Source: Acidobacteriota bacterium (GTDB lineage: Bacteria; Acidobacteriota; Terriglobia; Terriglobales; Acidobacteriaceae). Taken from it: 5,123 nt of DNA. Position 1 is the stretch's first letter, and each line of letters begins with the position of its first letter. The stretch lies in contig JAJYBT010000290.1 in the NCBI GenBank assembly GCA_021778875.1, forward strand, positions 1-5,123, in the 5' to 3' direction. This document shows positions 1 to 5,123 of this stretch, piece after piece. A program made the position numbers and the translations under genes. The notes below the pieces were generated by a model. The model did not search any database. It was not told the DNA's origin and saw nothing but the letters and a program-made list of their open reading frames with translations.

Positions 1-2
1 AC

Positions 3-1037
3 TGGCGCTGGTATCTGACGCAGGCGTATGAGACCACGATGGCGATGACGCACTATGCGCCGGAGCTGAGCCAGTTTGGGCAGATGGAGGGCGACGTGTT
101 TGTCGCCGTGCTGGACGATCTTCGCCGCGAGGGGATGAACGCCGAGGCTGACAAGCTGGAGGCCGCGATGCGCGCACGAGCAGACGTCTGGCAAAAGCTG
201 GCGTATCCGTTTGGCAGCGAGATGCCGTGGGACTCGACCGGGCAGGAAGAGGTCTATGCATGGACGCGGCGCTTTGGCATGAACGACAAGGCGCAGACAA
301 CGCTGGATGCCATCACCGGCTACATGCCGACGATTCCCAGCTGGGGATACAACGGCAGCGCGCGGCGCTACTGGGACTTCTTGTATGGAGGCAAGTATCC
401 GCGGCTGGAGCGGCAACTGCATCATTATGGTTCGGGCATCAACGCCATCCCGGTGCTGGATGCGTTTCGCCGCGACCCGGAGGACCTGTATCTGCTGCGG
501 ATAGGCTATGGCGGAACGATGGGCGCCATCAGCGGAATCGATCAAGAGGGATTTGCATCGGCGGCGTTTCATAGCTATCCGGACAAGATGGCCTTTGACC
601 CGTACACAGGCGACTACGGGCCGAACTTTTTTGGATTTACGTGGACCACGGCAACGTATGTGGTGAAGGATGCCGAGCTGGGATGGCTGGCCTTTGGCGG
701 CAATCTGCATGCGCATGGCGCGGCGGTGACGGTGGAGCCGCGCGATGGCTTCCGGCAGCGCGTTTACCTGGCGCCGCTGGGGCTGTGGCTCACGCTGGAG
801 AGCGGGAGGTTTGAGCAGGTGACGCTGGACGCGGCGACGCATACCGTGGAACTTCAGTTGGCGCCGGGCGATGCCTATACCACACATGCGCTGTTGCGCG
901 TGGAGCAGCCTGCACAGATAAAAGGCGTGGGCACGATGACGCCGCTGGAGAAGCTGCAAACCGAGCGCGGCGCTTACGTGGTGCCGCTGGGCAGCGCGGC
1001 TGTGAGTGTGCATCTTGGCGCGAGCGCAGGGAATTGA
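3..1037 (+). CDS. DUF5695-like protein, C-terminal part (5' end outside window)
   Basis: The reading frame is open to the left edge: codons before the first ATG at 39 read WRWYLTQAYETT without a stop, so this is the last 344 residues of a longer protein and neither ATG 39 nor ATG 45 is likely to be the true start. I recognise the style of DUF5695 proteins, usually large (roughly 800-950 residues from memory) and secreted or periplasmic in Acidobacteriota, Bacteroidota and some fungi. Telling segments are YPFGSEMPWDSTGQE (207-251), PTIPSWGYNG (330-359) and a Gly/Asp/Tyr-rich stretch ending DYGPNFFGF (612-638). The first half looks helical with many Trp and Tyr, as in alpha-toroid sugar enzymes. 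The last ~130 residues look like beta strands. No catalytic residue can be named. The gene lies 15 bases before a GH127 enzyme, which suggests a joint role in glycan breakdown. The family call is from memory of its sequence style; the function is unknown. Confidence 0.75.
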   Translation, partial: WRWYLTQAYETTMAMTHYAPELSQFGQMEGDVFVAVLDDLRREGMNAEADKLEAAMRARADVWQKLAYPFGSEMPWDSTGQEEVYAWTRRFGMNDKAQTTLDAITGYMPTIPSWGYNGSARRYWDFLYGGKYPRLERQLHHYGSGINAIPVLDAFRRDPEDLYLLRIGYGGTMGAISGIDQEGFASAAFHSYPDKMAFDPYTGDYGPNFFGFTWTTATYVVKDAELGWLAFGGNLHAHGAAVTVEPRDGFRQRVYLAPLGLWLTLESGRFEQVTLDAATHTVELQLAPGDAYTTHALLRVEQPAQIKGVGTMTPLEKLQTERGAYVVPLGSAAVSVHLGASAGN

Positions 1038-1042
1038 GAACA

Positions 1043-1047
1043 GGGAG
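1043..1047 (+). promoter_or_regulatory. Ribosome binding site of the GH127 gene
   Basis: GGGAG lies five bases before ATG 1053, inside the 15-base gap after the stop of the DUF5695-like gene. It fixes the start that yields the complete twin-arginine signal peptide. The short gap, with no room for a promoter, supports co-transcription of the two genes. Confidence 0.7.
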
Positions 1048-1052
1048 AGCAG

Positions 1053-2975
1053 ATGAGCATAACGCGAAGAGGTTTTTTGCAGACTTCGGCGGTGTTGGCC
1101 GGAGGCGGAATGGTGATGCCAACCGGGCTGTGGGCGGCGGGGCAGGACCCCGTGGTGGATGCGCCGCGCGCGAAGAATCATACGGGCTACGAGAAGGTTG
1201 CGTGGCAGGCGAGCCCGTTTCCCATGGCGCAGGTGCGGCTCAGGTCCGGCCCGCTCAAAGAGATGCAGGAGCGCGACCGTGTGTATCTCTACATGCTGCC
1301 GAACGATCGGCTGGCGCACAACTTTCGCGTGACGGCGGGCAAGCCCTCGACGGCCAAGCCGCTGGGCGGCTGGGAGGCACCGGACTGCGAGTTGCGCGGA
1401 CATCTAACGGGCGGGCATTATCTTTCAGCCTGCGCACTGATGTATGCGTCAACGGGCGATGAGTCGTTGCGCCTGAAGGCGGAGGAACTGGTGCAGATGC
1501 TGGCCGAGTGTCAGCAGCACAACGGATACCTGGGCGCATATCCCGAGAGCTTTTATGACCGGCTGAAGAAGCACGAGCGCGTGTGGGCGCCCTTCTACAC
1601 CTATCACAAGATCATGGCCGGGCATCTGGACATGTATGTGCACTGCGGCAGCGAGCGCGCGCTGTGGACCGCAACGCGCATGGCGGATTGGGCGCTCGAC
1701 TGGGTTGCTCCGCTGAGCGATGAGGAGCTGGCCAAGGTGCAGATGGTGGAGCACGGCGGCATGAATGAGGTTCTGTTCAACCTGTACGCGGTGACGGGCG
1801 AGAAGAAATATCTGAACGGTGGATATCGCTTTGAGCACAAGCGGTTCTTTGATCCGCTGGCCGCGCATGAGGACAAGCTGGCTGGGCTGCACTCCAACAC
1901 GAACATCCCCAAGGTGATTGGCGCGGCGCGCGGCTATGAGCTGACAGGCGATGAACGCTACAGGAGCATTGCAGAGTTCTTCTGGCAGACGGTGACGGAG
2001 CATCACACGTTTGCGCCGGGCGGCACCTCCAATAACAACGAGGGCTGGAGCGAGCCGGACACGAGCGGTACGCATCTGGCGCCGGGCGGGCAGGAGTGCT
2101 GCTGCAGTTACAACATGCTCAAGCTCACGCGCCACCTCTTCGGCTGGAAGCCCGATGCGCGGCTGATGGACTACTACGAGCATCTACTGTGGAACGTGCG
2201 CGCGGGTACGCAGAACGTGGACGGCATGCTGATGTACTACGTGCCCACGATCCCGGGCGGATGGAAGACGTTTGGTGATGCCTTCGACTCGAACTGGTGC
2301 TGCACGGGTACGGGGCAGGAAGAGTACGCAAAGCTGGTGGACACGCTCTATTTTCGCGATGCGGACAGCGTTTATGTAAACCAGTTTGTTGCCTCGGAGG
2401 TGAGCTGGCCGGAGAAGCGCGTGCGGCTGGTGCAGGAGACGCGCTTTCCGGATGAGGCGCGGACGTCGATTGTGGTCCACGCCGAGCAGCCGACGGCATT
2501 CGGGCTGCGCGTGCGCGCGCCGCAGTGGACCGATGGCATGACGGTGAGCGTGAACGGCCGCGCCGAGAAGGCGGTGAAGGGAAGCGATGGCTACCTGCTG
2601 CTGCAGCGCACGTGGAAGAACAACGACCGCGTGGAGGTGACGCTGCCGATGCGCGTGCGGCAGGATCCAGTGGCGGGCAGCCCGGAGCTGGCCACCTTGG
2701 CGTACGGGCCGTTGGTGCTGGCCGCAGAGCTGGGTCGCGCGGGATTGAGCCAGGACATGATCGACAACAATCAGGGGCCTGACATGGAGCGTCTTCCGGC
2801 GCTGCCCATGCCCACGTTTGAGGAGACGCAGGAGGGCTTCTGGGTTCGGCAGGATGAGGATGGCGAGTTGAGCTTCACCACCGTGGGGCAGGCCAGTGCA
2901 ACGAAGTTGCGCCCGCTGTACCGCGTGCTGGACGAGCGCTACAGCGTGTATTGGCAGCGCAAGCAGAAGGCCTGA
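1053..2975 (+). CDS. GH127-type beta-L-arabinofuranosidase (DUF1680), Tat-exported
   Basis: A complete 640-residue protein, close to the ~650 residues usual for the family, which removes beta-L-arabinofuranose from arabino-oligosaccharides or plant glycoproteins by a retaining mechanism with a cysteine nucleophile bound to zinc. Residues 4-10 (TRRGFLQ) plus the hydrophobic stretch to about residue 29 form a twin-arginine signal peptide, so the enzyme should be exported folded, fitting a metal-loaded protein. An (alpha/alpha)6-barrel region spans about 55-430 and a beta-rich C-terminal region about 435-640. The metal site of the Bifidobacterium longum enzyme HypBA1 (Glu338, Cys340, Cys417, Cys418) matches Glu348, Cys350, Cys416 and Cys417, with Cys416 the expected nucleophile. 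HSNTNIPK at 280-287 is another family motif. The position after Glu348 is Cys, giving ECCCSYNM, where relatives usually have Thr or Ser. A Shine-Dalgarno GGGAG (1043-1047) sits five bases before ATG 1053. Related families such as GH146 share these residues, so the exact substrate is open. Confidence 0.92.
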   Translation: MSITRRGFLQTSAVLAGGGMVMPTGLWAAGQDPVVDAPRAKNHTGYEKVAWQASPFPMAQVRLRSGPLKEMQERDRVYLYMLPNDRLAHNFRVTAGKPSTAKPLGGWEAPDCELRGHLTGGHYLSACALMYASTGDESLRLKAEELVQMLAECQQHNGYLGAYPESFYDRLKKHERVWAPFYTYHKIMAGHLDMYVHCGSERALWTATRMADWALDWVAPLSDEELAKVQMVEHGGMNEVLFNLYAVTGEKKYLNGGYRFEHKRFFDPLAAHEDKLAGLHSNTNIPKVIGAARGYELTGDERYRSIAEFFWQTVTEHHTFAPGGTSNNNEGWSEPDTSGTHLAPGGQECCCSYNMLKLTRHLFGWKPDARLMDYYEHLLWNVRAGTQNVDGMLMYYVPTIPGGWKTFGDAFDSNWCCTGTGQEEYAKLVDTLYFRDADSVYVNQFVASEVSWPEKRVRLVQETRFPDEARTSIVVHAEQPTAFGLRVRAPQWTDGMTVSVNGRAEKAVKGSDGYLLLQRTWKNNDRVEVTLPMRVRQDPVAGSPELATLAYGPLVLAAELGRAGLSQDMIDNNQGPDMERLPALPMPTFEETQEGFWVRQDEDGELSFTTVGQASATKLRPLYRVLDERYSVYWQRKQKA

Positions 2976-2985
2976 GCGCGCAGGG

Positions 2986-3014
2986 AAAAGGGTTGCCGCG
3001 GCGGCAACCCTTTT
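2986..3014. terminator. Bidirectional intrinsic terminator between convergent units
   Basis: AAAAGGGTTGCCGC and GCGGCAACCCTTTT form a perfect 14-base inverted repeat around a single G at 3000. In practice this gives a 12-bp stem with a five-base loop. The stem is bounded by AAAA on one side and TTTT on the other, so both transcripts end the hairpin in a U run. It starts 10 bases after the GH127 stop and lies nine bases beyond the CCA end of tRNA-Arg on the minus strand. It can therefore end the glycan operon from the left and the tRNA/hydrolase unit from the right. The U tract is short (four, then GCATTT on the plus side). Confidence 0.88.
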
Positions 3015-3023
3015 GCATTTCGG

Positions 3024-3100
3024 TGGTAGGCGAGGCAGGGCTCGAACCTGCAACCCCCGGCTTAGAAGGCCGGTGCTCTGTCCAGTTGAGCTACTCGCCC
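3024..3100 (-). tRNA. tRNA-Arg (anticodon TCT)
   Basis: The minus strand folds into a full cloverleaf. The acceptor is GGGCGAG against CTCGCCT, with a G1-U72 wobble as the first pair. The D arm stem is GCTC/GAGC, and the anticodon stem CCGGC/GCCGG carries the loop CTTCTAA, putting anticodon TCT at 3064-3066. The T arm is GCAGG/CCTGC with loop TTCGAGC. The discriminator is A (3027), and CCA is encoded at 3024-3026. It reads AGA and, by wobble, AGG codons, which are rare in the GC-rich genes here. The 5' end is only eight bases after the stop of the 189-residue gene, and the shared terminator follows nine bases downstream. Confidence 0.96.
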
Positions 3101-3108
3101 GTATGACT

Positions 3109-3678
3109 TCATTGTAGCCGTGAAGCGGCGTCTGCGGGAGGCGTTGCGGGCGACACGGCATCTGCAAAGGCAGCCAGCGCGGCGCCAAGCGCCAGGGCTG
3201 CGTCGGCGGGCGTTTGCCCGCAGGCGGAGAGATACGCGGTGATGCCGATGCCGGAGATGCCGGGTGCGGGACAGGCGTGGCGCACGATGAGGTCAGCGCG
3301 GCAACTGTGCAGCGGTGCGGCATGCAGGCGATGGCACAGCGCCCGGCACCATGCGACGGCTCCGGGCGGAGTGTCCCAGCTGGCGCTTCCGGGGAGCAGA
3401 TCGACGTAGCAGGCGAGCGCGTGCTGGGGGTGCTCGTCGGCAGCCTCCATCTCATCGGGATCGAACTCGGGGAGCGGCCAGACGTCGCACTTGGTCGTCC
3501 ACACCGGCGATGAGGCGGCATTCAGCCGCAGCAGCGCATGGGCCAGCGCGGGCAGTGCTTCAACCTCCGGTAACTCATGCACGCGATGCGGTTCGCGCCG
3601 CAGGTCGACGAGGCCGGTCCAGGATGCGTCGATGATCGGCGCTTCGGGCGTGAGCTCCACCTCCCAGTCAGCTTCCAT
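3109..3678 (-). CDS. Conserved-looking protein of unknown function (189 aa)
   Basis: I do not recognise a family. The protein starts MEADWEVELTPEAP and has no signal peptide or clear membrane segment, so it is probably cytoplasmic. It is acidic in the first half, and its last ~40 residues are Ala-rich and look helical or flexible. Segments that look conserved are SPVWTTKCDVW (57-67), followed by the acidic EFDPDEME (71-78), and a Cys/His-dense part at 111-136 with Cys111, Cys115, His116, His119, His124, Cys126, His134 and Cys136. This could bind metal but shows no classical spacing. ATG 3678 lies inside the end of the YheT-like gene, giving an 11-base overlap, and no Shine-Dalgarno is visible before it. 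Translation is therefore probably coupled to the hydrolase. The stop is eight bases before tRNA-Arg. Position, GC-rich third bases and lack of a competing frame make it a credible gene, but no function can be given. Confidence 0.75.
   Translation of the reverse strand: MEADWEVELTPEAPIIDASWTGLVDLRREPHRVHELPEVEALPALAHALLRLNAASSPVWTTKCDVWPLPEFDPDEMEAADEHPQHALACYVDLLPGSASWDTPPGAVAWCRALCHRLHAAPLHSCRADLIVRHACPAPGISGIGITAYLSACGQTPADAALALGAALAAFADAVSPATPPADAASRLQ
3111..3116 (-). promoter_or_regulatory. Possible -10 box of tRNA-Arg, overlapping a stop codon
   Basis: TACAAT on the minus strand lies ten bases before the tRNA-Arg 5' end, a normal distance for a -10 box with a leader of a few bases. It overlaps the last codons CTA CAA TGA of the upstream gene. 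No good TTGACA-like -35 is seen 16-18 bases upstream, so it may be weak or a chance match. The same octamer GCTACAAT precedes tRNA-His. Confidence 0.4.
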
Positions 3679-4717
3679 TGTGGTTGCCGGTGGTGTGCAG
3701 CAGGTAGCGCAGCAGTGTGGACTCTGCCCAGTGGATGTCGTCGCCGGACTCGCGCGAGAGATAGGCGCAGTGGCCTCCGTGGGCAGTTTCCACTAGGGTG
3801 ACGTGCGGATTGGCGAGCAGATTGGCGCGCGTCTCCGGGGTAAAGCGGATGAAGGGATCGTCGAGCGCGCGCAGGATGAAGGTGGGCACGGCGATGCGGT
3901 GAACGACGCGGGCTGCGGCGGCGCGGTAGTAGTAGTCGTCGGCGTTGCGATAGCCGCAGTAGCGCGCAATGATCTTGTCGTCAAACTCGCGTAGCGAGCG
4001 CACGGGGCCGAAGCCGTCTGCCTGGTAGATGCGGGGGAAGAGCGCGGCCTTGCGTCGATAGCGGGCCATCAGCCCGCGCAGGAAGTGCCACTCGTAGGCG
4101 CGATTGGCGGGCTCGTGCAGGGCGTCGGCGCCGGCTGCGAGATCCAGCGCCGGGCATACGGCGGCCACGGCGCACAACGGAGGTTGATTGCCCCACTCGC
4201 CGGCGAGCTTGAGCACCAGGTTGCCGCCCATGGAGTAGCCGACCAGGGCCACATGTCGCAGATGGTGCTGCGCGGCAAAGTGGCGCACCACGGCGCCCAC
4301 GTCCGTTGAGAGCGCGGAGTTGTAGAGCGTGGGCGTCAGGTGGTCTGTATCGCCACAGTTGCGCATGTTCATGCGGATGACGTTGCATCCGGCAGCCCAG
4401 GCGCGGGCCGCGATGCCGCGAATGTAGCGGGAGTCCGACGAGCCCTCAAGGCCGTGCACCAGCACGAGCGTCAGGCGGTCACTGTGGCCGGGCTGCCAGC
4501 TGCAGTGGCACAGGATGCGGCTGTTGTCGGCGGGGTCCACAACAACCAGCTCTGGCGCGGACGGAACCGTGAATGCGGGCCGGGGAAGGAAGTTGCCGAC
4601 GATGGTTTGCAGATGGCCGTTGCGCAGGCCTGCGCGGGGCACAAAGGCCGTAAGCCACTCAGACTGCGAGCCGGGTGCGTGTGCGATGGCTGCAATGTTC
4701 GGGGCTTGTGAAGTCAC
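3668..4717 (-). CDS. YheT-type alpha/beta hydrolase
   Basis: A 349-residue protein, near the ~340 of E. coli YheT, of the YheT/ABHD1-3 group of alpha/beta hydrolases. These are serine hydrolases with esterase- or lipase-like activity whose natural bacterial substrate is not settled. The N-terminal family signature reads FVPRAGLRNGHLQT (25-38). The oxyanion-side motif is HGLEGSSDS (88-96), and the nucleophile elbow GYSMGG (160-165) puts the serine at 162. ALDDPF (284-289) supplies the acid, Asp286 or Asp287, and HGGH (313-316) supplies the histidine, most likely His316. The start chosen is GTG 4717. It is the only standard start codon between the end of tRNA-His and the family signature, and ATGs further upstream would require translating through the tRNA. 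No Shine-Dalgarno is visible before it. No signal peptide is seen, so it is probably cytoplasmic. It lies 41 bases after tRNA-His and overlaps the next gene by 11 bases. Confidence 0.92.
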   Translation of the reverse strand: MTSQAPNIAAIAHAPGSQSEWLTAFVPRAGLRNGHLQTIVGNFLPRPAFTVPSAPELVVVDPADNSRILCHCSWQPGHSDRLTLVLVHGLEGSSDSRYIRGIAARAWAAGCNVIRMNMRNCGDTDHLTPTLYNSALSTDVGAVVRHFAAQHHLRHVALVGYSMGGNLVLKLAGEWGNQPPLCAVAAVCPALDLAAGADALHEPANRAYEWHFLRGLMARYRRKAALFPRIYQADGFGPVRSLREFDDKIIARYCGYRNADDYYYRAAAARVVHRIAVPTFILRALDDPFIRFTPETRANLLANPHVTLVETAHGGHCAYLSRESGDDIHWAESTLLRYLLHTTGNHNGS

Positions 4718-4758
4718 GGAAAACCGATGCGCGGGGAAAGATTGGGGACGGTAGCAAA

Positions 4759-4834
4759 TGGGGCGGCTAGTGGGGATCGAACCCACGACATCCTGAGCCA
4801 CAGTCAGGCGTTCTGCCGCTGAACTATAGCCGCC
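4759..4834 (-). tRNA. tRNA-His (anticodon GTG)
   Basis: The minus strand gives a full cloverleaf. The acceptor GGCGGCTA pairs with TAGCCGCC, including the extra G at -1 opposite C73 that is typical of tRNA-His and needed by histidyl-tRNA synthetase. The anticodon stem CCTGA/TCAGG carries the loop CTGTGGC, with anticodon GTG at 4799-4801. The T arm is GTGGG/CCCAC with loop TTCGATC, and CCA is encoded at 4759-4761. It is the first gene of the minus-strand unit and lies 41 bases before the GTG start of the YheT-like gene, with no terminator between them. Confidence 0.97.
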
Positions 4835-4847
4835 ATATACCTTTACG

Positions 4848-4853
4848 ATTGTA
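4848..4853 (-). promoter_or_regulatory. Extended -10 promoter of tRNA-His
   Basis: The minus strand reads TGCTACAAT, a TACAAT -10 box preceded by the TGn of an extended -10 promoter, 13 bases before the tRNA 5' end. This predicts a 5' leader of about six or seven bases. No good -35 hexamer is seen at 17-base spacing, which fits an extended -10 type. It probably drives the whole tRNA-His / hydrolase / 189-residue protein unit. Confidence 0.6.
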
Positions 4854-4886
4854 GCATCGAAGGAGCCGTTCGCGCCGGGTGGCAAC

Positions 4887-4891
4887 GGAGG
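4887..4891 (+). promoter_or_regulatory. Ribosome binding site of the DUF4112 gene
   Basis: GGAGG, seven bases before ATG 4899, is the best Shine-Dalgarno in the window. It decides the start of the right-edge gene. A second GGAG at 4862-4865 has no start codon at useful distance. Confidence 0.75.
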
Positions 4892-4898
4892 GTTTGCC

Positions 4899-5123
4899 AT
4901 GAACGATTCAGATACCAGTACGCAGCCGGGTGCAAAGCGAGGGCAAGGCGCATCGGCCGTGCGGCACGCGGCCTCGGCCCGGACTGAGCGCTGGGGGCGC
5001 GGGGCGTGGATCTTCCGGGATGAGACGCTGAAGGGCCTGGAAGTGCTGCTGGATGAGGCATTTCGCATTCCGGGCACGGGGATTCGGTTTGGGCTGGATG
5101 GCATTATCGGGCTGGTGCCGGGG
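4899..5123 (+). CDS. DUF4112 protein, N-terminal part (3' end outside window)
   Basis: Only 75 codons are present, open to the right edge. After a polar, poorly ordered N-terminus of about 35 residues comes the DUF4112 opening: LEVLLDEAFRIPGTGIRFGLD (48-67 region) followed by GIIGLVPG (68-75). I know this as the family hallmark before its hydrophobic membrane segments. DUF4112 proteins are small, probably membrane-bound and of unknown function. The gene is divergent from tRNA-His with 64 bases between. No convincing plus-strand promoter is seen there; a weak TACGAT lies at 4844-4849, overlapping the tRNA promoter region. The N-terminal tail before the domain may vary among relatives. Confidence 0.85.
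   Translation, partial: MNDSDTSTQPGAKRGQGASAVRHAASARTERWGRGAWIFRDETLKGLEVLLDEAFRIPGTGIRFGLDGIIGLVPG

Noticed and set aside
39..41. ATG 39 as the true start of the DUF5695-like gene
   Set aside because: The frame is open to the window edge, there is no Shine-Dalgarno before it, and the family is far longer than 332 residues.
1449..2183. Minus-strand open frame of 244 codons inside the GH127 gene
   Set aside because: It is antisense to a confidently assigned gene, with no ribosome binding site or family resemblance.
3024..3100. tRNA-Arg as a phage or island attachment site
   Set aside because: No integrase, no duplicated tRNA 3' end and no change in base composition was seen on either side.
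2184..3521. Long minus-strand open frame of 445 codons
   Set aside because: It runs antisense through the GH127 gene, the terminator and tRNA-Arg and into the 189-residue gene. The residue composition (His, Arg, Pro, Leu) is that of a shadow frame in GC-rich DNA.
4718..5104. N-terminal extension of the hydrolase to ATG 5104
   Set aside because: It would translate the antisense of the DUF4112 gene and the whole of tRNA-His. The extra residues are low-complexity Ser/Pro/Arg-rich, and family length fits GTG 4717.
1..5123. Defence system, CRISPR array, insertion sequence or toxin-antitoxin pair
   Set aside because: No direct repeat array, terminal inverted repeats, transposase, nuclease or small overlapping toxin gene was found. 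All sizeable stretches are explained by the genes listed.

Overview
The window looks like a piece of a high-GC chromosome, probably from an Acidobacteriota bacterium of the Terriglobia/Acidobacteriaceae type. That placement is an inference. It rests on the pairing of a DUF5695-like protein with a Tat-exported GH127-type enzyme, on the style of the YheT-like hydrolase with its unnamed partner, and on GC-rich codon use. No single marker gene proves it.

Left half, plus strand (1-2975): the C-terminal part of a large DUF5695-like protein is followed 15 bases later by a complete 640-residue glycoside hydrolase of the GH127 / beta-L-arabinofuranosidase (DUF1680) family. The enzyme has a twin-arginine signal peptide and the four Glu/Cys residues expected of the family's Zn-thiolate active site. 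The two genes look like the end of an operon for breaking down arabinose-containing glycans outside the cytoplasm. A strong hairpin with A/T flanks (2986-3014) closes the operon.

Right half, minus strand (4834 down to 3024): tRNA-His(GTG), a YheT-type alpha/beta hydrolase with a GTG start, an unrecognised 189-residue protein overlapping it by 11 bases, and tRNA-Arg(TCT). These follow each other with almost no gaps, and the only obvious terminator is the same hairpin at 2986-3014, now read from the other side. This suggests a short mixed tRNA/protein transcription unit. Both tRNAs are preceded by a TACAAT -10-like box, and the one for tRNA-Arg overlaps the stop codon of the upstream gene.

Right edge, plus strand (4899-5123): the start of a DUF4112 membrane-protein gene, divergent from tRNA-His across 64 bases and cut by the window end.

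No mobile element, CRISPR array, toxin-antitoxin pair or defence system was seen. The window is compact, and no stretch over 300 bases lacks a gene. The most interesting points are the undefined DUF5695/GH127 pair and the tRNA-bracketed hydrolase operon.
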